A DNA stretch of 64,000 nucleotides from Saprospiraceae bacterium (GCA_020630495.1 JAHDBH010000001.1:17889-81888); one strand, 5' to 3'; counted from the stretch's first letter, positions 16,722 to 25,508 are shown. Made by a program: numbers and translations. Notes: generated from the letters alone by a model not told the origin.

Positions 16722-18347
16722 CTACTCAAAAGACAGCGTCAGGAATCTCTCCTTCCTGAGCAGCTCACAGTATATGACCATCAGGTCTTCGCTAATCTGC
16801 CTGTGGATCTTGGGGCGAGCGATGACTTTGGCATCCTGGAGACTATACAGTAGGTGCCTGCTTTGTGCGCCTGATTTGGTGAGGTGTACCATATTGATGA
16901 CATCATTATTCTGGCGACCATATCTGAACACTTTCCCTTTTCCATCATATTCCAGATTTCTTGGGTCATCATTAAAGACAAAGTAGAGTTCATCATTCAC
17001 GAGCTGCACCGCATAGGAAAGGTAATGACCATTATCGTTTGTGCTCTGTTGTCTTTTGGCAATTTTCTGCCTCCACTCCACCTCGCCTTTGGCAGTCATG
17101 CTGATCACCACGATATCATTGTGAATATACTGGATGTCTCTCGCTCCCAGATTATTATTTAAAGCGCCGTTGTTAGCCCCATATCTCCAAAATGCATTTT
17201 CGGCCACGAGATATAGGCCACCATCTTTGCGCTGTATGATGTCATAGAGCTCGTAGTCCGTGAGCTCATTATCCTTGCCAGCATCATCGCGCCGCGCTAT
17301 GCGCTTCTTCTTGCGGCGATTGAGATTCTGACCTAGGAACTCTACGTCAAACTTGCTAAACTCTCTACTTACCGTCTTGCGAGTCTCTTTGTCAATCTGC
17401 AAGTGAAAACTCCCTTGGATGTCATCCAAGTCACGGTCACCATAGAAACCTACGCATATGATATCTCCACTGGCAAGTACGGAAGTCACCATCTGAGTGA
17501 GAAAGTATCCACCATCTTCTATTTCGTAAGTTCTTACATCCTTACCTCCATTCCAGTAGCTCGTGAGCTCATACTTGTAATTGGGCTCGCCATTTCTGCT
17601 GTCTCTGAGTGTCCTATCGTAGATCTTGGAGAGGACGTAAAGATTGCCGTCATTATCCATGTCATAGGAGGTCGGTATGGTGATTTCATCCTGCTGAGCA
17701 CGCGGACCACCGATTCTATATAGCTCCTCAAAGTCAGAATCTAGCACTTGAGTACTCTGCGATCTGAGTCCATCTCTTCCTAGAGGTCCATAGCTCGTCA
17801 GCAACAAGAGGCGCCCGTCTGGCGATAGACCATAGCCGAAGTTGCCGCTATTGGCTCTGCTCGTGCCAGCGTAGCTGAGTCTTGCTACGAGACGAGGCTG
17901 GCCTAGAGCAGCTAGATCGTAGGAGTCAAGTTTCTGAGCATAGAGCTTTCTCGATTTGTCATCTGTGTCTATGACATTGTGGAAGAGGTAAAGCTGCCCA
18001 TCCAGCATCAGTACCACTTCGCTAAACGATCTGGTGGCTCTGCCGCTATCGTCCATGAGTTCTAGTACTTGTGATGCTAGGAGGCGAGAGGAGTAGTCAT
18101 ATTTTTCTAAGCTATATTGTACTTTATTACCCACGATCCCTGCTACCCTGCTTTTAAGCGCAAAGTATCCTTCGTCATCCTGTCCTACGATGTAGACGAG
18201 CGTCTCCTGGGGATCTTTCTTGTGGACGGCGCTGAGATGCGTACGGAGGGTTTTGGTCTGAGCATTGACGCTGCTAGGTATGCCTGCCAGCAGCACCACG
18301 AGCAAGAGATAAATTGCTGTGATATGATTCTGAGTGTATAATTTCAT
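16722..18347 (-). CDS. Secreted protein of unknown function
   Basis: 541 aa with a signal peptide (hydrophobic segment AIYLLLVVLLAGIPSSVNAQ). I do not recognise a family with confidence. The mature sequence consists of repeating strand-rich units with phrases like GRLLLLTSYGPLGRDG, NGNLYVLSKIYD (NDGNLYVLSK) and QRKDGGLYLVAENAFWRYGANNG, suggestive of a beta-propeller read-out of properties. No T9SS C-terminal signal is visible (ends RKERFLTLSFE). It is probably co-transcribed with the barrel protein downstream. Confidence 0.55.
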   Translation of the reverse strand: MKLYTQNHITAIYLLLVVLLAGIPSSVNAQTKTLRTHLSAVHKKDPQETLVYIVGQDDEGYFALKSRVAGIVGNKVQYSLEKYDYSSRLLASQVLELMDDSGRATRSFSEVVLMLDGQLYLFHNVIDTDDKSRKLYAQKLDSYDLAALGQPRLVARLSYAGTSRANSGNFGYGLSPDGRLLLLTSYGPLGRDGLRSQSTQVLDSDFEELYRIGGPRAQQDEITIPTSYDMDNDGNLYVLSKIYDRTLRDSRNGEPNYKYELTSYWNGGKDVRTYEIEDGGYFLTQMVTSVLASGDIICVGFYGDRDLDDIQGSFHLQIDKETRKTVSREFSKFDVEFLGQNLNRRKKKRIARRDDAGKDNELTDYELYDIIQRKDGGLYLVAENAFWRYGANNGALNNNLGARDIQYIHNDIVVISMTAKGEVEWRQKIAKRQQSTNDNGHYLSYAVQLVNDELYFVFNDDPRNLEYDGKGKVFRYGRQNNDVINMVHLTKSGAQSRHLLYSLQDAKVIARPKIHRQISEDLMVIYCELLRKERFLTLSFE

Positions 18348-18367
18348 TAACTAAATAACGCAAGATC

Positions 18368-18877
18368 ATGGCTGAAAATTTCTACATGTACTTTCTCATC
18401 GCTCTGGTGCCACTTCTCATAGGCTCGATTTATTATAGTCCTGCTGTCATGGGAAAGAGCTGGATGAGTGCTAACGGTTTCACAGCTGAGAGCCTAGAGG
18501 GCGGACGGATGATTGTCATCTTTGGACTTACCTATGTATTCAGCTTGCTATTGACCGTGGGATTGCAAGCGATGTGCATCCATGAGATGGGTGTAGTACA
18601 GCTCGCTATGCCCGCTGCCATAGAACCGGGAAGTCAAGCACAAGCAGATGTGAATGCCTTCCTGAGTTCCTATGCGGGCAATTTCAGGACTTTCGGCCAT
18701 GGAGCCGTCCACGGGGCTTTATCCTGTATTCTTTTTGTACTTCCTATACTCGGTATAGTCGCACTCTTTGAGAGGCGTGGAGCTAAGTATATGGGAATCC
18801 ATTTCCTCTACTGGCTACTGTGCTTTATACTTATGTCTGGACTATTGGCTTCTACTCTGGTCTTTGGCGCGCTATGA
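18368..18877 (+). CDS. DUF1761 family membrane protein
   Basis: 169 aa with four predicted transmembrane segments. The opening FLIALVPLLIGSIYYSPAVMGKSWM, with 'YSP..fGk.W', and the closing AKYMGIHFLYWLLCFILMSGLL are typical of DUF1761, an integral membrane family without assigned function. It sits in a divergent arrangement with the unknown secreted protein (20 bp between starts). Confidence 0.78.
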   Translation: MAENFYMYFLIALVPLLIGSIYYSPAVMGKSWMSANGFTAESLEGGRMIVIFGLTYVFSLLLTVGLQAMCIHEMGVVQLAMPAAIEPGSQAQADVNAFLSSYAGNFRTFGHGAVHGALSCILFVLPILGIVALFERRGAKYMGIHFLYWLLCFILMSGLLASTLVFGAL

Positions 18878-18949
18878 GCGAACCAGTGATATGATCCAAA
18901 TATCGTTTTGACAACAGCACGGTCTGGAGCTTAGTGTAGTACTAGAAGG

Positions 18950-19861
18950 ATGTTAACAAGTAGTCTTTCTCGTGGCGGTGTGCGTAGAAATGTAGATATT
19001 CGCACTGTGAATCGACTCAGGACATTCTTTGGCATAGCCATACTTGTATGTGGCTTCTCGACGACTCAGGCTCAGCTGGATGAGATATCGCTATCCCTAG
19101 GAGGGGCTACCTACTTCGGGGACCTTACTCCTACGACGAGCATCTTTAGTACAGGTAGAGAAAGCTACTCAGTCAGTGCTGGAGCGAGTTATGCACTCAA
19201 TGATTATCTCTCCCTACGCGGGCAGATCAGTTTAGCGAAGTTTAGCGGTGATGATCAGTTTCAGCAAGATGAGAATCGGCGCTTACGCAATCTATCTTTT
19301 CGCAATCAGCTGATAGAGGGTGCCGTATTGCTGGATTTCAATATCACGGATGCCTTCTCGAGGACTTACCAAGACCTCCAGATCCATGCTTTACTGGGCC
19401 TCGGTGTATACAGACACAATCCTCAAGCACAGCTAGATGGCACATGGTATGATCTTCAGCCGCTGGGCACCGAGGGGCAGATCCCGCGCGATAGTCTGAG
19501 TCTTCTCAGAGGACCCTACAATCTCGTACAGATGGCCGTCCCTCTGGGATTCTATCTAGAGTATGAGATCAATCGGAACTTCAGTATAGGTCTGGAATAC
19601 ATGCATCGTATCACCTTCACTGACTTTATAGACGATGTCAGTACACGCTATCCTGATCTAGATGCGCTGGAAACGCGCAACGGTTCCATAGCACGACAGC
19701 TCGCCTTCAGGACTGTGGAGCTCGAGGGTATGGAGGATGCGACGCCACTAGGTATCAGAGGCAATAGTGAAGAGACAGATGCCTTCGCTACTCTGCAGCT
19801 GCGACTCATCTACAAATGGTCTGGCTCCAAGGTGCGCTACTACAATCGTCGCAATCGCTAA
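18950..19861 (+). CDS. DUF6089-like outer-membrane beta-barrel protein
   Basis: 303 aa. A signal peptide ends at TTQAQ, and LSLGGATYFGDLTP follows, the hallmark opening of DUF6089 proteins ('..GatnY.GDl.p'). Later come YALNDYLSLRGQISLAKFSGDD and a long barrel-like remainder with GLEYMHRITFTDFIDDVSTRY. The track start (ATG 18950) gives an unusually long positive N-region. A GTG at 19007 (VNRLRTFFGIAILVC) is an alternative start. A clear intrinsic terminator follows at 20044-20070. Confidence 0.75.
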   Translation: MLTSSLSRGGVRRNVDIRTVNRLRTFFGIAILVCGFSTTQAQLDEISLSLGGATYFGDLTPTTSIFSTGRESYSVSAGASYALNDYLSLRGQISLAKFSGDDQFQQDENRRLRNLSFRNQLIEGAVLLDFNITDAFSRTYQDLQIHALLGLGVYRHNPQAQLDGTWYDLQPLGTEGQIPRDSLSLLRGPYNLVQMAVPLGFYLEYEINRNFSIGLEYMHRITFTDFIDDVSTRYPDLDALETRNGSIARQLAFRTVELEGMEDATPLGIRGNSEETDAFATLQLRLIYKWSGSKVRYYNRRNR

Positions 19862-20240
19862 TATCCGCAGACTGTCTCCTAGAGAGATTTATTCTGAATG
19901 TCAAGGCTAATCCAGTCCGCTCTGTGGCTGCACATGTCTAGACATTGTAGTCATCGTACTCCTGGATAGCTCCTCCTTCCAGGCACCCTATATATCTAAG
20001 CTAGCTATCCCCAGGTCACTGTAGATCATGATTCATAAGAGGGAAAATGCACCGCAGAGGGTGCATTTTTCGCGGCTCCGCAAGAATACTCACATAATTA
20101 TCGCTCATCTATGTTAAAATACCTTATTCGTAGATGACTCATATACAGATTTTTACATAGTTGATATTTATATATATCTTTGAAATACGATTTTTCATCT
20201 ATGTGTTAATCTTATATGTGTTAATTACGGATATAAATCC
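19862..20240. other. AT-rich intergenic interval
   Basis: About 380 bp between the DUF6089 gene and the next promoter. It contains the terminator hairpin at 20044-20070 and then a markedly A/T-rich stretch (20090-20240). TATCTTTG, a -7 box-like sequence, occurs once before the promoter annotated at 20241. No ORF of note. Confidence 0.55.
20044..20070 (+). terminator. Intrinsic terminator of the DUF6089 gene
   Basis: AAAATGCACC, a 6-nt loop (GCAGAG) and GGTGCATTTT form a perfect 10-bp stem ending in a T-run. Confidence 0.75.
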
Positions 20241-20272
20241 TTGATTCACAGGTGTATAGCATGATATCTTTG
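20241..20272 (+). promoter_or_regulatory. Bacteroidota-type promoter
   Basis: TTG (20241-20243), 21 nt, then TATCTTTG (20265-20272): the TTG/TAnnTTTG layout known for Bacteroidota housekeeping sigma. It would start transcription about 15 bp before the small ORF at 20293 and could also drive ribA. Confidence 0.55.
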
Positions 20273-20292
20273 TAAGTGAAACACCTACGTCC

Positions 20293-20376
20293 ATGATTCT
20301 TTCCATCCTCGCCGTGAGTACTGTGATCGCCCTGTGTGTGTACATCATAGTATCCTTATCTAGCAGTTCGCATTGA
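20293..20376 (+). CDS. Candidate 27-aa membrane micropeptide
   Basis: MILSILAVSTVIALCVYIIVSLSSSSH is a single hydrophobic helix with a polar tail, too short for the ORF track. It is the first ORF after a good promoter and precedes ribA by 54 bp. It may be a real small membrane protein, a leader ORF controlling ribA, or chance. The sequence alone cannot distinguish these. Confidence 0.35.
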   Translation: MILSILAVSTVIALCVYIIVSLSSSSH

Positions 20377-20430
20377 TCTCGTCGGTCTCATGAACTCTCA
20401 GCCCTCGCTGGGGTTCTATCCGTTGCAGAG

Positions 20431-21021
20431 ATGATTCACAAACTTCAGACCATAAGTATGCCCACACAGTGGGGTAAATTTGATATGAGTGCCTATGCGC
20501 ACTCTGATCAAGAACCCATGCCGCACATCATACTTACGCCCCAGGGTAGACCACCTGGAACGGAGTCCATCGTGCGTATACATTCTGAGTGTTTCACAGG
20601 TGATCTCCTGGGAAGCTTTCGCTGTGACTGCGGTGAACAGTTGCACGAGTCCATGAGAGTCATACAAGAGCACGGCGGCGTACTCATCTATCTGAGACAG
20701 GAGGGCAGGGGAATAGGCCTTATCAATAAGATGAAGGCGTATCAGCTACAGGATGACGGATATAACACTGTGGATGCCAATGTGCACCTCGGCTTTGAAG
20801 CCGATCAAAGGACCTATGAGGATGCTCTAGCCATACTGCGCGATCTGAATGTAAAAGACATCATCCTGCTGACCAACAATCCTGAAAAGCTCAAGGCAAT
20901 CGATGACTCTTCTGATCTGACTGTGGTGAAGCGTATGCCACTTATCATCCCTAGTCGTGATGAAAATAAAGCTTATCTTGACACTAAGCGGGAGGTATTT
21001 GGCCATTTGCTAGATAAATAG
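20431..21021 (+). CDS. ribA: GTP cyclohydrolase II
   Basis: 196 aa, monofunctional (no DHBP synthase domain fused). It opens GTP to 2,5-diamino-6-ribosylamino-pyrimidinone 5'-phosphate, starting riboflavin synthesis. The zinc-binding and catalytic block is intact: HSECFTGDLLGSFRCDCGEQL (three cysteines), then YLRQEGRGIGL and YNTVDAN. The C-terminal LLTNNPEKLKAI is also diagnostic. I saw no FMN riboswitch upstream. Confidence 0.95.
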   Translation: MIHKLQTISMPTQWGKFDMSAYAHSDQEPMPHIILTPQGRPPGTESIVRIHSECFTGDLLGSFRCDCGEQLHESMRVIQEHGGVLIYLRQEGRGIGLINKMKAYQLQDDGYNTVDANVHLGFEADQRTYEDALAILRDLNVKDIILLTNNPEKLKAIDDSSDLTVVKRMPLIIPSRDENKAYLDTKREVFGHLLDK

Positions 21022-21089
21022 ATGTAGATCGTCGAGATATGCGATGATCTTACGATATAGTTCTTTATCTTACTTGTAAATCTTTCATC

Positions 21090-22037
21090 ATGATACCAGC
21101 TACTATTGTTCCTTTTGCGATTCTGGGGTTTCTCTTGTTGATACTTCTACTATCGGGCATTTTTACTGTGAAGCAGCAGCGCGCCTATCTCGTGGAGCGA
21201 TTCGGTAAGTTTCACAGTGTGAAGACTTCTGGCTTACAATTCAAGATTCCAGGGGTAGACAAAATCGCTGGCAAAGTATCGCTTAAGATCCAGCAACTTG
21301 ATGTGATGGTAGAGACTAAGACCAAGGATGATGTATTCGTCAAGCTCAAGGTATCCGTACAGTACAAGGTGCTATCTGAAAAGATCTACGATGCTTTCTA
21401 CAAGCTGGATAATCCTCATGGACAGATCACCGCATTTGTATTTGACGTAATCCGGGCGGAGGTGCCTAAGATGAAGCTCGATGAGGTATTTGAGCGAAAG
21501 GATGATATCGCCATCGCCATCCGTAGAGAGCTAGAAGGAGCGATGAATACCTATGGCTATGGCATCATCAAAGCTCTGGTCACAGATATAGATCCAGACG
21601 TAGAAGTGAAGAAGGCGATGAATCGTATCAATGCCGCAGAAAGAGAAAAAGTGGCTGCAGAGTACGAAGCAGAAGCGGAGCGTATACGCATCGTAGCCAA
21701 GGCCAAAGCCGAGGCCGAAAGCAAGCGCCTCCAAGGGCAAGGTATCGCCGATCAGCGCCGCGAGATCGCCAGAGGCCTTGAAGATAGCGTAGAAGTACTC
21801 AATAAAGTGGGCATCAATAGCACAGAGGCCTCAGCCCTCATCGTTGTCACCCAGCACTATGACACGCTTCAGTCACTCGGAGAGAACAGTGCAAGTAATC
21901 TTGTCCTCATGCCCAATGCTCCATCCGCTGGCAGCGAAATGCTCAATCAGATGGTAGGTGCCTTCAGCACCTCGCACATGATCGGTGAGCAGATGAAAGA
22001 GATAAGAGAAAAGGGCAAGGCGAAGGTGCTTAAGTGA
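21090..22037 (+). CDS. SPFH/band-7 domain protein (stomatin-like)
   Basis: 315 aa. One N-terminal membrane segment (ATIVPFAILGFLLLILLLSGIFTV) is followed by the SPFH domain (~25-180: QQRAYLVERFGKFHSVKTSGLQFKIPGVD, VKLKVSVQYKV, VFDVIRAEVPKMKLDEVFERKDDI) and an alanine/glutamate-rich coiled coil (~180-230, EREKVAAEYEAEAERIRIVAKAKAEAESKRLQGQGIADQR). Family members form oligomeric membrane scaffolds influencing protease activity or microdomains. The usual NfeD partner gene is not adjacent. Confidence 0.92.
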   Translation: MIPATIVPFAILGFLLLILLLSGIFTVKQQRAYLVERFGKFHSVKTSGLQFKIPGVDKIAGKVSLKIQQLDVMVETKTKDDVFVKLKVSVQYKVLSEKIYDAFYKLDNPHGQITAFVFDVIRAEVPKMKLDEVFERKDDIAIAIRRELEGAMNTYGYGIIKALVTDIDPDVEVKKAMNRINAAEREKVAAEYEAEAERIRIVAKAKAEAESKRLQGQGIADQRREIARGLEDSVEVLNKVGINSTEASALIVVTQHYDTLQSLGENSASNLVLMPNAPSAGSEMLNQMVGAFSTSHMIGEQMKEIREKGKAKVLK

Positions 22038-22445
22038 AGCACTGCGTGGACTCCATCCAGTAGGACTGATTGACTCGATGGTAGATATGGCCGTAGAGTC
22101 TATAAGAGGCCAGTTATAGCTAGCAAAGCGGAGACATTTGCACGTAAGTGCCAGGTCCCAGTACATTGCAGTGGTCGAGCATTTATTGTTAAAGGCCTGA
22201 TTGTTGCTGAGCGATGATGATCTGCTCCACTCGATCTAAAGCTAATCATGGTAGGTGTATAGGAGCTTGTATCAGGTCAGCGGACTCGAGTGTCATGGAA
22301 TCAACAGTGAGCATGATTACATTGCGCGGTTTCGTATCCGAGCTAGCACATGCACTCCGCTAGTCTCGTTGACTTGGAAGATTCTGCGTACGCAAGCGCC
22401 CAGATGTATGAGGCCTTGATACACCTACGAGGAAATATACAACCT
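22038..22445. other. Gene-free interval
   Basis: About 400 bp after the SPFH gene. The plus-strand ORF at 22350 is the shadow of the minus-strand small gene. The only structured item I see is a copy of the dispersed hairpin element at 22136-22151. Confidence 0.55.
22136..22151 (-). repeat. Hairpin element copy (GCAC-TTAC-GTGC-AAAT)
   Basis: Variant loop (GTAA on the plus strand, still GNRA). Intergenic after the SPFH gene. Confidence 0.55.
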
Positions 22446-22661
22446 CTAGGCCGCGGCATCCTTGAGCTCAGGCATCTTGCATGCTTCGTCTGCAGTCTTA
22501 CCGCAGACGGTACAGTCACCCATATTATTTTTGATCATAGGATTATTAGACGCGCACGAGCCTCTGAACTCCTGTCCAGTCACTATGTGCCGGATATTGA
22601 TCATGACAAAGCTGAGTATCACGATCCCTCCTATGATTCCAAAAACGACTAAAAATTCCAT
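22446..22661 (-). CDS. NqrM-like small cysteine-motif membrane protein
   Basis: 71 aa. One N-terminal membrane helix (FLVVFGIIGGIVILSFVMINI) is followed by GSCASNN...MGDCTVCGKTADEACKMPEL. The spacing of four cysteines (G-S-C ... C-x-x-C-G ... C) resembles NqrM/DUF539-type proteins. NqrM is thought to help deliver iron to the Na+-NQR complex. Many Bacteroidota carry such a small 'membrane or secreted protein' outside nqr operons. Here no nqr genes are nearby, so the role is open. Confidence 0.65.
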   Translation of the reverse strand: MEFLVVFGIIGGIVILSFVMINIRHIVTGQEFRGSCASNNPMIKNNMGDCTVCGKTADEACKMPELKDAAA

Positions 22662-22739
22662 CTAGTAAAGATACAGTCGCACTCGCTCAATTGTTCTTCC
22701 CTTATGAGAACATTGCGATTTACATATCCTGTAATAAAT

Positions 22740-22768
22740 GAAAAGGGGAACAGCCACTGGCCGTCCCC
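22740..22768 (-). terminator. Probable terminator of the Kazal-repeat gene
   Basis: GGGGAACAGCC...GGCCGTCCCC hairpin with AAAA on the plus-strand left side, which is a U-run for minus-strand transcription leaving 22798. Confidence 0.55.
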
Positions 22769-22797
22769 CTCTTCGCTTTCTAAACCCCTGATTCTAT

Positions 22798-24297
22798 CTA
22801 TTGCTTCACGATTCTGTGTTCTATAACTTCCTGATCAGTGATGATCAGTACGCTGTAGTGTCCAGAAGTCAATCCAGTGAGATCAAAGCTCAGTGTATTC
22901 TTTCCGCTAGAGAGGTCTGTATCAAAAGTCTGACTGATATGACCTGATAGGGATCGCACTTGCACACGCGCCTCTGAGTCGTAGTCAGTATCCAGCACGA
23001 TGACTACACGGTCAGTAGCAGGATTGGGATAGCTAGTAAGAGCGCTATGCTGCTCGAGGCTTTCGCCATCCAGGATCTGCATCACAGGGACGTCCTCGCG
23101 GATACCTTCTTCACAGTCTACTATAGTGAGGCCAAGGCATTCGGCGATGCAGGCATTGGGTACAGCCAGGATCTCGTCCTCAGTGATCTGCACGCATACT
23201 ACGTCTTCTGCATCCCAGTCGGTGCTATCAACACACTCCACGAGACACATAAACATCATCGTATCTATATCTATCCATGGCTCATCGTCTGACGGGAATT
23301 CAGTGCAGTCGACTACGTCATCAGCAGTATATCCTTCACACTCAGCAAAGCAGAGATTAGGGAATGTACAGATGATACCTGTCTCAGCATCTGTAAGTAT
23401 GCAGATCCATTCTTCGTCTGGATCTATGTCGCAGTCGCACTCGCTTCCCCATGGATTGTCACCTAGATCGCATGAGACTACCTCATATCCCAGACACTCA
23501 GCTACACATAGGCTCATAGGAATTTGTAGGCCAAAGGAATCGACTACACAGACGATACTATCAGTCTCTGTACTAGCTTCACACTCGAGGATACATTCGA
23601 TCAATGTAGAGTCCACACCCCAGTCAAAGTCGCACTCGACAATGTCTTCAGCCGTGAAACCAGCGCACTCTGCAAAGCACAGATTAGAGAAGGAAATCAT
23701 ATCTCCATACTCTGGATCCACTACGCAGACAGGCTCATCAGCTGGGTCATATGGGCAATCACAGTCGCTTCCACCAGGATTGTCTCCACACTCTATCACC
23801 ACGAGACCGAGACATTCTGCCACACATACTGGGACCACAAACTCTTCTCCTGTAGAGTCTATGGCACAGACAAGTTCTGGTCCTTCGCCATTACCTATGC
23901 ATTCTATGATGCAATCCTCTATCTCCGTGGTTTCGCCGCTGCCACCTTCTTCGCATTCTGCTACATCATTCTCAGTATATCCAAAGCATTCTGCAACGCA
24001 GAGATTAGGGAAGAACAGTTGATCGCCTGTGGAAGGATCCTCTACGCACACTACCTCATCTGCAGGGTCGAGTTCGCAGTCACAGTCCTCTGGTAGGTCG
24101 ATATCTACTTCGTCACAGTCGACAACTTCGAAGCCGATGCATTCTGCGATGCAAGCATTGGGTACAGTGATGACTGTGCCAGAGCTGTCTTGAGCGCACA
24201 CAGGATCTATCGGTTCGTCTAGACAATGATCGCAATCCGTCTGCGCCGACAGCGCCAGCGTACAGAGCGAGAAGAATAGTAAAAAGAGCTTTTTCAT
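22798..24297 (-). CDS. Secreted protein with seven alternating Kazal-like repeats and T9SS type A signal
   Basis: 499 aa from MKKLFLLFFSLCTLALSAQ. The ORF track adds 33 upstream codons without signal character. The body is seven cysteine-rich units of ~45-55 residues, each with C...(P)VC....(F/V)PN.C.AEC.G....C, the Kazal-type inhibitor pattern. Units alternate between two kinds. Type A begins CDC..DP.DE.VC and contains (F)PNLC(V/F)AEC.G(Y/F)T..D(V/I)V.C. Type B begins C(I/L).EC and contains (C)VAECLG...V(I/S/D)C. The linkers are very acidic. The C-terminus (SYPNPATDRVVIVLDTDYD...SGHYSVLIITDQEVIEHRIVKQ) is a T9SS type A signal. Protease inhibition is inference, since bacterial Kazal-like domains are poorly characterised. 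Confidence 0.8.
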   Translation of the reverse strand: MKKLFLLFFSLCTLALSAQTDCDHCLDEPIDPVCAQDSSGTVITVPNACIAECIGFEVVDCDEVDIDLPEDCDCELDPADEVVCVEDPSTGDQLFFPNLCVAECFGYTENDVAECEEGGSGETTEIEDCIIECIGNGEGPELVCAIDSTGEEFVVPVCVAECLGLVVIECGDNPGGSDCDCPYDPADEPVCVVDPEYGDMISFSNLCFAECAGFTAEDIVECDFDWGVDSTLIECILECEASTETDSIVCVVDSFGLQIPMSLCVAECLGYEVVSCDLGDNPWGSECDCDIDPDEEWICILTDAETGIICTFPNLCFAECEGYTADDVVDCTEFPSDDEPWIDIDTMMFMCLVECVDSTDWDAEDVVCVQITEDEILAVPNACIAECLGLTIVDCEEGIREDVPVMQILDGESLEQHSALTSYPNPATDRVVIVLDTDYDSEARVQVRSLSGHISQTFDTDLSSGKNTLSFDLTGLTSGHYSVLIITDQEVIEHRIVKQ

Positions 24298-24369
24298 ATG
24301 GATGGTATTTTTTCTGTGGCAAAGGCGACTTGAGTTGACCTTTGCACGGTGAGTAAAAGATAAGTTGAT

Positions 24370-25143
24370 ATGAGTGATCACAGTACTAGTATGCAAGCCT
24401 TTGGGAAACTGTTACAAATTATGGACGAGCTCCGTGAAAAATGTCCCTGGGACAAGAAGCAGACCATGCTCACCCTGCGCAATCTCACGATCGAGGAGAC
24501 CTATGAGCTTGCAGATGCCATCATGGACGGCGACATGCAAGGAGTCAAGGAGGAGCTGGGTGATCTCATGCTGCACCTATGCTTCTACGCCAAGATCGGG
24601 TCCGAGCAGGGGGCTTTTACTATGACGGAGGCTCTTCATAGTATCTCAGAGAAGCTGATAGCTCGTCATCCTCATATATACGGGGACCTTTCGGTCAAAA
24701 GCGAGGAGGAAGTCAAGAAAAATTGGGAGCAAATCAAACTCAGTGAAGGAAAGAAATCTGTGCTCAGCGGCGTACCCAAGTCCTTGCCAGCCATGGTAAA
24801 GGCCTATCGGATGCAAGACAAGACCGCGCAAGTAGGATTCCAGTGGGACGATAGAGCAGGTGTCTGGGACAAGCTGCAAGAGGAGATGACAGAGCTAGAA
24901 GAAAGTGTCGCAAAGGGTAGCGCAGACGAGGTAGAAGAAGAGCTAGGAGACGTGCTATTTTCACTGATCAACTATGCTCGCTACCTCGGAGTAGACCCTG
25001 AGACCGCCCTAGAAAAATCCAATCGCAAGTTTAAGAGACGCTTCGAATATATCGAAGCACAAGCGCCCAGATCACTGACGGATATGACCCTACCAGAGAT
25101 GGATGGGCTATGGGATGAGGCCAAAGCTAAGGAGTCCAGCTAG
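24370..25143 (+). CDS. mazG: Nucleoside triphosphate pyrophosphohydrolase MazG
   Basis: 257 aa with two MazG domains. The N-terminal one has LRKNCPWDKKQT (LREKCPWDKKQT) and LRNLTIEETYELADAI...VKEELGDLMLHLCFYAKIG. The second has EMTELEESVAKGSADEVEEELGDVLFSLINYARYLGVDPE. The EExxED-type acidic clusters for Mg2+ binding are present in both. MazG hydrolyses (d)NTPs to NMP and PPi, a house-cleaning activity that can also lower ppGpp in some species. It is divergent from the Kazal-repeat gene. Confidence 0.95.
   Translation: MSDHSTSMQAFGKLLQIMDELREKCPWDKKQTMLTLRNLTIEETYELADAIMDGDMQGVKEELGDLMLHLCFYAKIGSEQGAFTMTEALHSISEKLIARHPHIYGDLSVKSEEEVKKNWEQIKLSEGKKSVLSGVPKSLPAMVKAYRMQDKTAQVGFQWDDRAGVWDKLQEEMTELEESVAKGSADEVEEELGDVLFSLINYARYLGVDPETALEKSNRKFKRRFEYIEAQAPRSLTDMTLPEMDGLWDEAKAKESS
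24685..24700 (+). repeat. Hairpin element copy (GACC-TTTC-GGTC-AAAA)
   Basis: Inside mazG, codons DLSVK. Confidence 0.55.
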
Positions 25144-25194
25144 GGCAAATAAGTAGGAAGTCAATACGGTGATGCAAGAGAAGATATATAGATG

Positions 25195-25202
25195 TATCTT
25201 TG
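25195..25202 (+). promoter_or_regulatory. Probable -7 box of rpsO
   Basis: TATCTTTG, 31 bp before the rpsO ATG. This form recurs in front of several genes in the window. No convincing TTG -33 box. Confidence 0.5.
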
Positions 25203-25232
25203 CACCCGAAAATAAGAAGGTAAAACACGCAC

Positions 25233-25508
25233 ATGGCTAGTTATCTGACAGCTGACAAGAAAGACGAAATCTTCCAGACTTATGGAGGAGACAAGAGCAA
25301 CACTGGATCCACAGAGGGTCAGGTAGCACTCTTTACATTTAGGATCAAGGCCCTCTCTGATCATCTCAGGGAGCACCCAAAAGATCACTCCTGCCGCCGG
25401 CAGCTGCTCACGCTCGTGGGTAAGAGAAGGCGCCTACTGGCTTATCTCAGTAGTAAAGACATCGTCAAGTATAGAGAACTCATAGAGAAGCTAGGCATCA
25501 GAAGATAA
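25233..25508 (+). CDS. rpsO: 30S ribosomal protein S15
   Basis: 91 aa, usual length. Matches S15 throughout: [57 protein letters not shown]15 binds the central domain of 16S rRNA early in 30S assembly. It lies upstream of pnp, the arrangement known from many bacteria. Confidence 0.97.
   Translation: MASYLTADKKDEIFQTYGGDKSNTGSTEGQVALFTFRIKALSDHLREHPKDHSCRRQLLTLVGKRRRLLAYLSSKDIVKYRELIEKLGIRR

Noticed and set aside
18688-18703. GGAC-TTTC-GGCC in the DUF1761 gene as another hairpin-element copy
   Set aside because: Arms do not pair fully and the AAA flank is missing. The GC-TTTC-GC in ribA (20617) and the site at 21486 fail for the same reason.
20398-20425. Possible FMN riboswitch before ribA
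   Set aside because: No RFN-element sequence blocks are present; only a short C/G-rich patch.
23126-24022. 298-aa plus-strand ORF opposite the Kazal-repeat gene
   Set aside because: Antisense shadow of a repetitive, codon-biased gene. The translation is serine/histidine-rich low-complexity sequence.
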